This document shows positions 34,406-43,619 of a stretch of 64,000 bases of DNA, one piece after another. Made by a program: the position numbers and the translations under genes. The stretch comes from Magnetospirillum sp. 64-120 (GTDB lineage Bacteria > Pseudomonadota > Alphaproteobacteria > Rhodospirillales > Magnetospirillaceae): contig MKVK01000022.1 in NCBI GenBank assembly GCA_001898825.1, positions 49,186 through 113,185 on the forward strand, read 5' to 3'. Position 1 is the stretch's first letter; each line of letters starts with the position of its first letter. The notes under the pieces are model-generated. The model was not told the DNA's origin. It saw only the letters and a program-made list of their open reading frames with translations, and made no database searches.

Positions 34406-35182
34406 ATGCCCTATGAAAACATCACGGTCGAAACCCGCGGACAGGTTGGCCTGATCACCCTGAACCGCCCCAAGGCCCTGAACGCCCTGTGCGCCGCCCT
34501 GATCAAGGAACTGGGCTCGGCGCTGGACGCCTTCGAGGCCGACGCGGAAATCGGCTGTGTCGTGCTGACCGGCTCGGAAAAGGCTTTCGCCGCCGGCGCC
34601 GACATCAAGGAAATGCAGTCCAAGTCCTACATGGACGCCTATCTGGCCGATTTCATCACCAACGGCTGGGAACGCATCACCACCTGCCGCAAGCCGATCA
34701 TCGCCGCGGTGGCCGGCTACGCCCTGGGCGGCGGCTGTGAAGTGGCGATGATGTGCGACTTCATCCTGGCCGCCGACACCGCCAAGTTCGGCCAGCCGGA
34801 AATCACCATCGGCACCATTCCGGGCGCCGGCGGCACCCAACGCCTGACCCGCGCCGTAGGCAAGGCCAAGGCCATGGAAATGTGCCTGACCGGCCGCATG
34901 ATGGACGCCGCCGAGGCCGAACGCGCCGGCCTGGTCAGCCGCGTCATCCCCGCCGCCGACCTGTTGGACGAAGCCCTGAAGGTGGCCGAACGCATCGCGT
35001 CCATGAGCCGCCCGGTGGTCATGCTGGCAAAAGAATCGGTCAACGCCGCCTTCGAGACCACTCTGGCCCAGGGCATCAAGTTCGAACGCCGCCTGTTCCA
35101 TTCCACCTTCGCCTGCGAAGACCAGAAGGAAGGCATGGCCGCTTTCGCCGAAAAGCGCAGCCCGGTGTTCAAGAACCGCTGA
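34406..35182 (+). CDS. Enoyl-CoA hydratase
   Basis: A 258-residue crotonase-family enzyme. Oxyanion-hole segments AAGADIKEM and [16 protein letters not shown] are present, and catalytic Glu residues fit at [19 protein letters not shown]. It hydrates trans-2-enoyl-CoA in fatty acid beta-oxidation. Length is normal for mitochondrial-type hydratases. A hairpin follows the stop. Confidence 0.92.
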   Translation: MPYENITVETRGQVGLITLNRPKALNALCAALIKELGSALDAFEADAEIGCVVLTGSEKAFAAGADIKEMQSKSYMDAYLADFITNGWERITTCRKPIIAAVAGYALGGGCEVAMMCDFILAADTAKFGQPEITIGTIPGAGGTQRLTRAVGKAKAMEMCLTGRMMDAAEAERAGLVSRVIPAADLLDEALKVAERIASMSRPVVMLAKESVNAAFETTLAQGIKFERRLFHSTFACEDQKEGMAAFAEKRSPVFKNR

Positions 35183-35202
35183 TTTCAGCAATTTGCACCC
35201 AG

Positions 35203-35227
35203 CACCCCCGTCCCTTGGGCGGGGGTG
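35203..35227. terminator. Bidirectional terminator hairpin
   Basis: An 8-bp stem (cacccccg / cgggggtg) with a 9-nt loop between the convergent enoyl-CoA hydratase and glycosyltransferase genes; ttgt follows on the plus strand. Confidence 0.65.
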
Positions 35228-35235
35228 TTGTCGTT

Positions 35236-36159
35236 TCAGGCCAGGATTGCGGCGATGCGGTCCATCACCGTGGCCGGGGGCAGGTCGGCCAGATCATCCT
35301 GACGCAGGATCACCACCCGCCCACGCGGGGCGCACAAAGCCGGGTCGCTTTCCGCAGAGAACAACACCAGGGACGGCGCCTGGCTGGCGGCGACCAGATG
35401 CATGGGGCCGGTGTCGTTGCCCACCGCCACCAGGGCTTGGCGGCCCAGGCCCAGGATATCCAGGAAACCGGTCTGCCCGACCAACGGCCGCGCCTGCGGA
35501 CAGGCGGCGGCGATCTTATCGATTTCCACCTTTTCCTTGTCGGTACCCAACAGTACCGGAGTGATTCCCCGTTCCACCAGCCATTGGGCCAATTGGCCGA
35601 AATATTCCGCCGGCCAGCGCTTGGCCGGGCGGTGCGGGGCGCCGCCCGGGCACAGCAGGGCATAGGGACGCGGCAGGCCGAAACGCGACAGGTCGGCCTC
35701 GGTCCACGACAGGTCGGGGGCGGGAACGCTTTCGATGCCGGCCATGGCCAACTGCTCGGCCTGGCGGTCGATGGTGTGCATGACGTCGCGGCGCGGATTG
35801 GCGTGGGGGTGCGAACAGCCCTTGGCGATCCCCGACCATTCCACCCCGGCCCCCATCAGCCGGAAATACCACCCCGAGCGATCCGAGGTCTGCAGGTCAT
35901 AGACCCGGGTGAAACGCCCGCCGCGCAATTTGGCCCGAAGCGCCGCCACCTTGCCCAGCTGCCAAAGCCGGGGCTTTTCGTCCAGCCACACATGGTCGAA
36001 CCAGGGCGACGCCACCGCCATCTCGGCGAAAGGCCGGGTGGTCAGCAACGTGATCTCGGCATCGGGATGATGGGCGCGAATGGCGGCGAAGGGAGCGAAG
36101 GCCTGGACGAAATCGCCCAAGGCGCCCAGCTTGATGACCAGGATGCGGCTTCCGCTCAC
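35236..36159 (-). CDS. Glycosyltransferase family 9 (heptosyltransferase-like)
   Basis: A 307-residue protein starting with GTG at 36159, overlapping the stop of the glycosyltransferase upstream (GTGA). It has the GT9 N-terminus ILVIKLGALGDFVQAFAPF and the C-terminal donor-site segments LCPGGAPHRPAKRWPAEYF and VGNDTGPMHLVAA. Such enzymes add heptose or related sugars to the lipopolysaccharide core at the inner membrane. Confidence 0.88.
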   Translation of the reverse strand: MSGSRILVIKLGALGDFVQAFAPFAAIRAHHPDAEITLLTTRPFAEMAVASPWFDHVWLDEKPRLWQLGKVAALRAKLRGGRFTRVYDLQTSDRSGWYFRLMGAGVEWSGIAKGCSHPHANPRRDVMHTIDRQAEQLAMAGIESVPAPDLSWTEADLSRFGLPRPYALLCPGGAPHRPAKRWPAEYFGQLAQWLVERGITPVLLGTDKEKVEIDKIAAACPQARPLVGQTGFLDILGLGRQALVAVGNDTGPMHLVAASQAPSLVLFSAESDPALCAPRGRVVILRQDDLADLPPATVMDRIAAILA

Positions 36160-37385
36160 GCCTGCTCCGGGTCGATCAGCCATTCCTGCTGAGCCACCGC
36201 AGGCACCCCGGACAGGATCTCGGCATAAACCTGCAGCGTCTTGGCGCACATGGTTTCCTTGGTGAAATTGGCCCTGACAAAGGCTTGGCCCAATTCCGCC
36301 ATGCGGCCGCGTTCTTCCGCCGACAGGTCCAGGAACCGGCCGATCGCTTCGGCCAGGGAATGCGGATCGTCGGGGGCCACCAGCCAGCCGGTGCGGCCAG
36401 CCAACACGTTCTCGCGCGGGCCGCCATGATCGGTGGCGATCACCGGGCGCCCCATGGCCTGGGCCTCGACGACGACACGGCCGAAGGCTTCGGGATCGGT
36501 GGAAGCCGACACCACCACGTCGGTCAGCATGTAAGCCGCCGGCATGTCGTTGCATTCGTCGACGATGTGGACCACATGGGTCAGGTTGCGACGCTTGATC
36601 AGGTCCACCAGTTCCTGACGATAGCCGGTGCGCCCCTGGTCCGACCCCACCAGAAGACAACGCACGTCGTGGCGGCCCAGGATGGCCAGCGCCTCGATCA
36701 GCACGCGCTGGCCCTTCCAGCGGGTCAGGCGGCCGGGCAGCATGATCACCGGGAAACCGTCGGGCAGACGCCAGCGATTGGCCAGTTGGATGATGCGTTC
36801 CTGGCTGACCCGATTGGGGTCGAACTTGGCAAGGTCGACGCCGCGATGGATGACGCGGATGCGTTCGGCGGCCAGACCATAGATGCGGCGCGCGTGTTCG
36901 GCGATGAATTCGGAAATGGCGATCACCCGTTCGCCCTTGACCATCACCGAATTGTACCAGTGCTTGAAACCGAAGCCGCCCAGGTTGTAGGTGCCGTGAA
37001 AGGTGGTCATGAAATGGGCGCCTGTGCGCTGCGCGGCGGCCATGGCCGACCAGGCCGGGGCCCGCGACCGGGCATGAACGATGTCCACGCCGTGTTCGCG
37101 GATCACCGCTTCCAGCTTCTTGATGTTGGCCCGCATGACCAGTGGATTCTTCGACGCCATGGGCAGTTCCACATGGACCGCGCCGGCCCGGATCAGTTCG
37201 CGCACCATGGGGCCGCCTTCCGAGGCGACCACGGCTTTCCAGCCGGCCTCACACAGGGCTTGGGCGACTTCAATGGTGCCACGCTCGACACCGCCGGTCA
37301 CCAAAGCGGGCAAAACCTGCAGAACGACCGGTTGACGGGCGTCGGCGGACAGGGCATCGATGGGGGCAGGATCGGTTTCAGACAT
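36156..37385 (-). CDS. Glycosyltransferase family 4 (LPS core-type)
   Basis: A 409-residue GT-B enzyme. ATG 37385 (MSETDPAPID) is chosen over an upstream extension that would overlap the divergent hydrolase. Motifs: VLPALVTGGVERGTIEVAQ, then MLPGRLTRWKGQRVLIEAL, and the EX7E region DPEAFGRVVVEAQAMG. Coupled to the GT9 gene, which suggests a shared pathway of LPS or capsule synthesis. Confidence 0.88.
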   Translation of the reverse strand: MSETDPAPIDALSADARQPVVLQVLPALVTGGVERGTIEVAQALCEAGWKAVVASEGGPMVRELIRAGAVHVELPMASKNPLVMRANIKKLEAVIREHGVDIVHARSRAPAWSAMAAAQRTGAHFMTTFHGTYNLGGFGFKHWYNSVMVKGERVIAISEFIAEHARRIYGLAAERIRVIHRGVDLAKFDPNRVSQERIIQLANRWRLPDGFPVIMLPGRLTRWKGQRVLIEALAILGRHDVRCLLVGSDQGRTGYRQELVDLIKRRNLTHVVHIVDECNDMPAAYMLTDVVVSASTDPEAFGRVVVEAQAMGRPVIATDHGGPRENVLAGRTGWLVAPDDPHSLAEAIGRFLDLSAEERGRMAELGQAFVRANFTKETMCAKTLQVYAEILSGVPAVAQQEWLIDPEQA

Positions 37386-38169
37386 GGACTGGGACAAGCT
37401 TATGACCAAGGTTGAGGGCGGCGGGATATTATCACGCACTGACGGCGCGTCCATGGCATACCAACGCCTGGAAGGCAAGAGTCCTGGAATTGTCTTCCTG
37501 CATGGCTTTCATTCCGACATGGAGGGCGGCAAGGCCCTGGCCCTTGAGGAACTGTGCAAAAAGCAAGGCCGCGCTTTCGTGCGCTTCGACCTGTTCGGCC
37601 ACGGACGAAGCTCGGGCAAGGTGGAAGACGGCTCGATCAGCCGCTGGGCCGACGACGCCACCGCCATCTTGGACGAACTGACCGAGGGACCGCAGGTCCT
37701 GGTGGGGTCCAGCCTGGGCGGCTGGCTGACGTTGTTGACGGCGCTGCGCCGCCGCGACCGCGTGGTCGGGCTGGTGGGTGTCGCCGCCGCCCCCGACTTC
37801 ACCGAAGATTTGATGTGGACCGACTTCACCCCCGAACAGCGCCGCGACCTGATCGAGAAGGGCCAGGTGGTGCTGCCCAATTGCTATGAACCGGAAAATC
37901 CGTGGACGGTGCCGCGCCTGCTGATCGAGGACGGCCGCAACAACCTGTTGCTGCGCGACGCCATCAACCTGTTCTGCCCGGTGCGGCTGATCCAGGGCCA
38001 GAAAGACGCCGACGTGCCGTGGCAGACGGCGCTGAAGATCGCCGACTGCCTGGCGTCGGAAGATGTCGAGATCACCTTGGTGAAAGACGGCGACCACCGC
38101 CTGTCCCGCGACCACGACCTGGCCCGGCTGTGCGACGTGGTGGAAAAGCTGGTGGCGGGACTGTCCTAA
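37384..38169 (+). CDS. Alpha/beta hydrolase
   Basis: A 261-residue serine hydrolase; ATG 37384 or 37402. HGFHSD near the N-terminus supplies the oxyanion region, GSSLGGWL the nucleophile Ser, QGQKDADVPW the Asp and DGDHRLS the His. It resembles the small cytosolic esterases/thioesterases of proteobacteria. The starts of this gene and the divergent glycosyltransferase practically abut, so promoters must lie inside each other's coding region. It overlaps the convergent next gene by 4 nt. Confidence 0.85.
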   Translation: MDWDKLMTKVEGGGILSRTDGASMAYQRLEGKSPGIVFLHGFHSDMEGGKALALEELCKKQGRAFVRFDLFGHGRSSGKVEDGSISRWADDATAILDELTEGPQVLVGSSLGGWLTLLTALRRRDRVVGLVGVAAAPDFTEDLMWTDFTPEQRRDLIEKGQVVLPNCYEPENPWTVPRLLIEDGRNNLLLRDAINLFCPVRLIQGQKDADVPWQTALKIADCLASEDVEITLVKDGDHRLSRDHDLARLCDVVEKLVAGLS

Positions 38170-38720
38170 TCCCGGCACGGTCTCCGGGGGTCGCTGGTGT
38201 CGCACAAGTCGATGGCGTCGGCGAAGGCCCGCCACTGCATCAGCTCGTCGCCGGGAACCGGCACCTGACCGGCGGCGAAGGGGGCACCGCGCCACATGCG
38301 GCTGACCACATAGAACGCATCAGTGCCGCGAATGGCGAAATGCATCACGTAAGTGCCGCGTCCATCCCCCTTGTACTTGCCGCAGGCGATGGTGCGCGAC
38401 CCCGCCTCGCGCCCCGCCACCACGCCCAGGCTGGCCGGGCCGGCGGAAGCCGCGTCGCAGACGGGCGCCGTCTTTTCCACCGCCTGATCCAGGAAGTCCT
38501 TCACCGTCAACGGCACCCCGCGAAAGGCCTGCACGGTGATACGCCGGGTCCAGCTTTCAGCGCTTTCAGCCGCCGGGATCAGTTCCGTCGCCTGCCCCGC
38601 CTTGTCGGTCACCGAACTGAGCACCTTCCAATCGGGAAGTTGCGGCACTTGCAACCGTTCTGCGGCGAAGGCGGCTTGGGACGTCAGGAAAACACCAAGA
38701 ATCGACAGGATGCGGCGCAT
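38166..38720 (-). CDS. Secreted hypothetical protein
   Basis: A 184-residue protein with signal peptide (residues 1-19, ending AFA). Two pairs of Cys (APVCDAA/TIACGK and LCDTS/RPCRD) may form disulfides. No family recognised with confidence. It is convergent with the hydrolase gene and preceded by GGTAACC-rich DNA without a clear promoter. Confidence 0.7.
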   Translation of the reverse strand: MRRILSILGVFLTSQAAFAAERLQVPQLPDWKVLSSVTDKAGQATELIPAAESAESWTRRITVQAFRGVPLTVKDFLDQAVEKTAPVCDAASAGPASLGVVAGREAGSRTIACGKYKGDGRGTYVMHFAIRGTDAFYVVSRMWRGAPFAAGQVPVPGDELMQWRAFADAIDLCDTSDPRRPCRD

Positions 38721-38833
38721 GGTTACCCCCGTTAACCGGCCCAGGCTAGCCCCAGCGGGTTAAACAACAATGAGTCCCACACCGGTTTTTTGGTCACGCC
38801 AACCTTGACCGGGAGACGCCGCGGCGCATATAA

Positions 38834-38850
38834 AACTGAACCGTTCAGTT
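38834..38850 (+). promoter_or_regulatory. TetR-type palindrome upstream of emrA
   Basis: AACTGAA-CCG-TTCAGTT, a perfect 7-bp inverted repeat with a 3-bp centre, ends 12 bp before the emrA start at 38863. Such palindromes are typical TetR/AcrR-family operators controlling drug pumps. No tetR gene is present nearby in the window. Confidence 0.65.
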
Positions 38851-38862
38851 CAGGTTGTTGCC

Positions 38863-39891
38863 ATGAAGAAGATCATCCTGCGCGTCCTTGCCCTGGCCCT
38901 GGTGTGCGGCGCCCTTTTCACCGCCGGCCGCTGGTACTTCCACGGCCGCTATCTGGAAGCCACCGACGACGCTTATGTGGAAGGCGACATCACCAACCTG
39001 ACCACCAAGGTCTCGGCCCATGTGGTCGAGGTCGCGGTGGCCGACAACCAGCGGGTCAAGGCCGGCGACGTGCTGATCCGCCTGGACGACAAGGATTACC
39101 GGGCCAAGGCGGCCGAGGCCGCCGCCACCCTGGTCGCCCGCCGGGCGACCTTGGCCCAGTTGGACGACAAGGTATTGGTGCAGCAAGCGGTGATGGCCCA
39201 GGCCGGCGCCGGCATCTCGGCGGCCAAGGCCGACCTGACCCGCTCGCGCCAGGACCTGGAACGCGCCACCCGGCTGGTCAAGGACGACTTCGTCAGCCGC
39301 CAGCGCTACGACACCCAGGCCGCCGAAGCCGCCAAGGCGGCGGCCAGCCTGCAGGGCAGCAGCGCCCAGGCCACCGCCGCCAAGCGCCAGCTGGCGGTGC
39401 TGGAAGCCGATCGCGACGTTGCCCAGGCCCAGGTGGAACAGGCCCAGGCCCAGCTTGATCTGGCCCGCGCCGACCTGGAAGCCACCACCATCCGCGCCCC
39501 CGTCGACGGCATCGTCGGCAACCGCGTCGCCCGGGTCGGCGCCTATGTGCGCCCCGGCCAGCACCTTTTGTCGGTGGTGCCGGTGGACAGCGTGTGGATC
39601 GACGCCAATTACAAGGAAACCCAGCTGACCCACCTGAAGCCCGGCCAACACGCCCGGATCAAGGTGGACGCCTTCCCCGACACCGTCCTGGACGGCGTGG
39701 TGGACAGCTTCTCGCCGGCCAGCGGCGCCAAGTTCAGCCTGCTGCCGCCGGAAAACGCCACCGGCAACTTCACCAAGATCGTCCAGCGCGTCCCCGTGCG
39801 CATCCGCTTGGCCGCCGACAACCCGCTGGCCGGGCGCCTGGTGCCAGGCCTGTCGGTGGTCGCCAGCATCGACACGCGCACGGCCCCCTGA
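38863..39891 (+). CDS. emrA: EmrA/HlyD-family membrane fusion protein
   Basis: A 342-residue adaptor with N-terminal TM helix (ILRVLALALVCGALFTAG), then lipoyl-like halves (TDDAYVEGDITNLTTKVSA ... ATTIRAPVDGIVGNRV) around a long alpha hairpin, and the beta-barrel with WIDANYKETQL. It forms a tripartite multidrug pump with the MFS protein encoded 1 bp later. Expression is probably controlled by the palindrome just upstream. Confidence 0.92.
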   Translation: MKKIILRVLALALVCGALFTAGRWYFHGRYLEATDDAYVEGDITNLTTKVSAHVVEVAVADNQRVKAGDVLIRLDDKDYRAKAAEAAATLVARRATLAQLDDKVLVQQAVMAQAGAGISAAKADLTRSRQDLERATRLVKDDFVSRQRYDTQAAEAAKAAASLQGSSAQATAAKRQLAVLEADRDVAQAQVEQAQAQLDLARADLEATTIRAPVDGIVGNRVARVGAYVRPGQHLLSVVPVDSVWIDANYKETQLTHLKPGQHARIKVDAFPDTVLDGVVDSFSPASGAKFSLLPPENATGNFTKIVQRVPVRIRLAADNPLAGRLVPGLSVVASIDTRTAP

Positions 39892-39892
39892 C

Positions 39893-41476
39893 ATGAGCGC
39901 GCCGGACCCCCGCCATGCCATCAAGCCCGAGGACCGGGTGGTCACCCCACGGGATTGGGTGGGCTTCATCGCCATGGTGGTGGGCATGTTCATGGCCATC
40001 TTGGACATCCAGATCGTCGCCAGCTCCATCGCCCAGATCCAGGCCGGCATCTCGGCCTCGGCCGACGAAATCTCGTGGGTGCAGACCGCCTATCTGATCG
40101 CCGAGGTGGTGATGATCCCGCTGTCGGGGTGGATGGCGCGGGTGTTTTCCACCCGGCTTTTGTTCATGGTGTCGTGCCTGACCTTCACCGTCGCCTCCAT
40201 CGCCTGCGCCTTCGCCTGGTCCATCGAAAGCATGATCGTCTTTCGCGCCATCCAGGGTTTCCTGGGCGGCGCCATGATCCCGACCGTGTTCGCCACCTCG
40301 TTCCTGTTGTTCCCGCCGCGCATGAGCGCCGGCATCTCGGTGCTGATCGGCCTGGTCGCCACCATGGCGCCGACCATCGGCCCCACCTTGGGCGGCTGGC
40401 TGACCGAAAGCCTGTCCTGGCACTGGCTGTTCCTGATCAACGTGGTTCCCGGCCTGATCGTCGCCACCTTGGTCGGCAGTTTCGTGCATGTGGACAAGCC
40501 GCGCCTGGACATGCTGAAGGGCTTCGACCTGGCCGGCATCCTGCTGGTGGGTGCCTTCCTGGGCAGCCTGCAATACATCCTGGAAGAAGGCCCCGGCGAC
40601 GACTGGTTCGACGAACCGAAAATCGTGGTCATGACCCTGTTTTGCGCCATCGCCGGCATGGCCTTCCTGTGGCGCGAGCTGACCACCCCCCATCCGGTGG
40701 TGGACGTGCGCGCCTTCCACGACCGCAATTTCGCCGTCGGCTGCCTTTACAGCTTCATCATCGGCATCGGCCTTTACGGCTCGGTCTACGTCATTCCGCT
40801 GTATCTGGGCCGGGTGCGCGGCTATTCGTCGCTGGAAATCGGCCTGACCATGATGGTCACCGGCATGTTCCAGTTCCTGTCGGCGCCGCTGGCCGGGGCC
40901 ATGGCCAAGAAGCTGGACCTGCGGCTGATGCTGGGCATGGGGCTGACCCTGTTCGGCACCGGATTGTGGCTGAACCACTACCTGACCAGCGAGTGGGGCT
41001 ATTGGGAGATGTTCCTGCCCCAGGCGGTGCGCGGTCTGGCGCTGATGTTCTGCTTCGTGCCCATCAACGCCGTGGCGCTGGGTCATCTGAAACCGGCCGA
41101 AGTGCAGAACGCGTCCGGGCTTTACAACCTGATGCGCAACCTGGGCGGCGCCATCGGACTGGCGGCCATCACCACTTTCCTGCGCGAGCGTACCGACCTG
41201 CACATGGCGCGGCTGTCGGAAAGCCTGACGCCCGACAACCTGGAAGCCACCACCCGGCTGTCCGACATCTCGGCCCGCGTCGCCACCCTGCTGCCCGGCG
41301 ACCCTGATCAGGCGGCGCTGAAGATTTTGTTCAACCTGACCCGGCAACAGGCCTCGACCATGGCCTTCGGCGACATCCTGATGTCCATGTCGCTGGTCTT
41401 CCTGGTCGGATTGGTGCTGATGCCGCTGGTCCACAAGGTCCGTCACCCCTCGGCGCCGTCGGCCGACGCCCACTGA
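39893..41476 (+). CDS. emrB: EmrB/QacA-type MFS drug transporter (DHA2)
   Basis: A 527-residue protein with 14 predicted TM helices. DHA2 signatures: FMAILDIQIVASSIAQIQ in TM1, WVQTAYLIAEVVMIPL, and FLGGAMIPTVFATSF; motif C-like GPTLGGWLTESLSWHWLF. It exports hydrophobic compounds by proton antiport through the EmrA adaptor. Directly follows emrA. Confidence 0.92.
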   Translation: MSAPDPRHAIKPEDRVVTPRDWVGFIAMVVGMFMAILDIQIVASSIAQIQAGISASADEISWVQTAYLIAEVVMIPLSGWMARVFSTRLLFMVSCLTFTVASIACAFAWSIESMIVFRAIQGFLGGAMIPTVFATSFLLFPPRMSAGISVLIGLVATMAPTIGPTLGGWLTESLSWHWLFLINVVPGLIVATLVGSFVHVDKPRLDMLKGFDLAGILLVGAFLGSLQYILEEGPGDDWFDEPKIVVMTLFCAIAGMAFLWRELTTPHPVVDVRAFHDRNFAVGCLYSFIIGIGLYGSVYVIPLYLGRVRGYSSLEIGLTMMVTGMFQFLSAPLAGAMAKKLDLRLMLGMGLTLFGTGLWLNHYLTSEWGYWEMFLPQAVRGLALMFCFVPINAVALGHLKPAEVQNASGLYNLMRNLGGAIGLAAITTFLRERTDLHMARLSESLTPDNLEATTRLSDISARVATLLPGDPDQAALKILFNLTRQQASTMAFGDILMSMSLVFLVGLVLMPLVHKVRHPSAPSADAH

Positions 41477-41492
41477 CCCCATCCCCATCGGT

Positions 41493-41561
41493 CGCCGCCA
41501 GAACCCGAAAGCCGGAATTACGCCCCAACCGTCCGGCTTCCTCCCCCCGGTTCTGGCGGCG
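41493..41561 (+). ncRNA. Nested hairpin upstream of asparagine synthase (terminator or leader element)
   Basis: An outer 13-bp stem (cgccgccagaacc 41493-41505 / ggttctggcggcg 41549-41561) encloses a second 7-bp stem (aagccgg 41509-41515 / ccggctt 41533-41539). It lies 16 bp after emrB and 76 bp before asnB. It could terminate emrAB transcription or act as a structured leader for asnB; no T tract is present. The class is not recognised. Confidence 0.45.
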
Positions 41562-41636
41562 CCCGAGCCCGCCCTGTTGCCAGGGTGGGGCCTGCAAGGC
41601 TAAGGTCGCGAGCACTTTTGACGACGGATTGTTTCC

Positions 41637-43559
41637 ATGTGCGGCTTCGCCGGATTTCTTGACATCAGCGCCACCACCCCCGACCGCGCCCGCGTGGTCG
41701 AAGCCATGGCCGCAACCCTGGTGCATCGCGGTCCTGACGACCAAGGTGTATGGTGCGACGACCAGGCCGGCATCGCGCTCGGCTTCCGCCGTCTGGCCAT
41801 TCTGGATCTGTCACCCCAGGGCCACCAACCCATGGCGTCGCGCGACGGCCGCTGGGTGATCAGCTTCAACGGTGAAATCTATAATCACGGCCAGTTGCGC
41901 GGTCGCCTGGACCCCATGGAATGGCGCGGCCATTCCGACACCGAAGTGTTGCTGGAATGCGTGTCGCGCTGGGGCGTCGAACGCGCTTTGGCGCAATTCG
42001 ACGGCATGTTCGCCCTGGCGCTTTGGGACCGCCTGGAACAGGTCCTGTACCTGGCCCGCGACCGCATTGGCGAAAAGCCGCTTTATTGGTCGGAAAGCAA
42101 CGGCCGCGTGATTTTCGGCTCGGAACTGAAGGCGCTGGCCGCCCATCCGGCCTTTGACCGTGGCATCGACCGCGACGCCCTGGCCGAATACATGCGTCTG
42201 GGCTGGATCGGCTCGCCGCGCAGCATCTACGCCAAGGCGTCCAAGCTGCCACCCGGTACCCTGATGACCATCAAGGGCGCCAACCGGGTCATCCGTCCCT
42301 ATTGGTCGGCGGTGGAACGGGCGCGGGCGGTGGCCGGCAGCTTCACCGGCGGGCCGGCGGCGGCGGCGGAACGGCTGAACCAGATGCTGCGGTCGTCCAT
42401 CGCGCTTCGGATGCAGGCCGACGTGCCGGTGGGGGTGTTCCTGTCGGGCGGCGTCGATTCGTCGGTGACCGCCGCCATCATGCAGGAATTGTCCCACGCC
42501 CCGGTGCACAGCTTCACCATCGCCTTCGAAGCCGCCGGCTATGACGAAAGCCCCTATGCCCGCGCCGTGGCCCAGCATGTGGGCACCGACCATGTGGAAG
42601 TGCCCATCAGCGACGCCGACGCCCTGGCCCTGGTGCCCCATTTGCCCGCCATCTGGGACGAACCCTTCGCCGATCCGGCGCAGCTGCCCACCGCGCTGTT
42701 GGCCCAGGTGACCCGCAAGCAGGTCACCGTGGCGCTGTCCGGCGACGGCGCCGACGAATTGTTCGGCGGGTACGGCATCTATCGGTCCATCCCCAGGGAT
42801 TGGGCGTCCTTGTCGGCCATGCCGGCCTGGCTGCGCGGCCTGGCCCGCGCCGGCAAGGCGGTGCCCCCCGGACTGCTGAACAGCGCCGCCGGCCTGTCCG
42901 CGCTGGTGGGCCGCAAGCGCCGCTCCTATCCCGGCTACCGCCTGCGCAAGGCGGTGGAAAACCTGGAAGCGCACAGCGTCGCCCACATGCTGGGCCAGCA
43001 TTACAGCCGCTGGCGCGGCATGCCGCCCCTGGTGCGCGGCGCCCATGCCGCCCCCGGCCTTTACACCGATCCCGCCCGCCAGCCCGATCTGGCCGATCCG
43101 GCTTTGCAGGTGATGGTGCTGGACGCCCTGGGCTATCTGCCCGACGACCTGTGCGTGAAGACCGACCGCGCCACCATGGCGGCGTCGCTGGAAGCGCGGC
43201 TGCCCTTCCTGGACCACGCCATCGTCGAATTCGCCTGGAGCCTGCCCACGGCATTGAAGATCAACGCCACCCACGGCAAGACGGTGCTGCGCGACGTGCT
43301 CTATCGCTATGTGCCGCAACAGTTGGTGGACCGCCCGAAAATGGGCTTCGAGGTCCCCATCGGCCGCTGGCTGTCCGGCGCCTTGAAATCCTGGGCCGAC
43401 GACCTGCTGTCCGAGGACCGGCTGCGCCGCCAGGGTCTGTTCGACGCCAAGCTGCTGTCGCGGCTTTGGAGCGACCATCGCTCGGGGCGCAAGAACTGGC
43501 AGACCGAGCTGTGGCACGCCCTGATGGCCCAAGCCTGGTTGGAGAAACAAGGCGTGTAA
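41637..43559 (+). CDS. asnB: Asparagine synthase (glutamine-hydrolysing)
   Basis: A 640-residue AsnB-type enzyme. The N-terminal glutaminase starts MCGFAGFLD with catalytic Cys2 and has LVHRGPDDQG and FNGEIYNH. The synthetase domain has the ATP pyrophosphatase loop VFLSGGVDSSVTAAIM and SGDGADELFGGYG. It makes asparagine or a sugar/peptide amide using glutamine nitrogen; genes of this length near surface-polysaccharide genes sometimes act in envelope modification, so the exact substrate is open. Confidence 0.9.
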   Translation: MCGFAGFLDISATTPDRARVVEAMAATLVHRGPDDQGVWCDDQAGIALGFRRLAILDLSPQGHQPMASRDGRWVISFNGEIYNHGQLRGRLDPMEWRGHSDTEVLLECVSRWGVERALAQFDGMFALALWDRLEQVLYLARDRIGEKPLYWSESNGRVIFGSELKALAAHPAFDRGIDRDALAEYMRLGWIGSPRSIYAKASKLPPGTLMTIKGANRVIRPYWSAVERARAVAGSFTGGPAAAAERLNQMLRSSIALRMQADVPVGVFLSGGVDSSVTAAIMQELSHAPVHSFTIAFEAAGYDESPYARAVAQHVGTDHVEVPISDADALALVPHLPAIWDEPFADPAQLPTALLAQVTRKQVTVALSGDGADELFGGYGIYRSIPRDWASLSAMPAWLRGLARAGKAVPPGLLNSAAGLSALVGRKRRSYPGYRLRKAVENLEAHSVAHMLGQHYSRWRGMPPLVRGAHAAPGLYTDPARQPDLADPALQVMVLDALGYLPDDLCVKTDRATMAASLEARLPFLDHAIVEFAWSLPTALKINATHGKTVLRDVLYRYVPQQLVDRPKMGFEVPIGRWLSGALKSWADDLLSEDRLRRQGLFDAKLLSRLWSDHRSGRKNWQTELWHALMAQAWLEKQGV

Positions 43560-43619
43560 ATCATCCGCGAGTGGCGATTCCCTCTTCGCGACAGGGCATG
43601 GGACTGCTACCTTTTCCCC

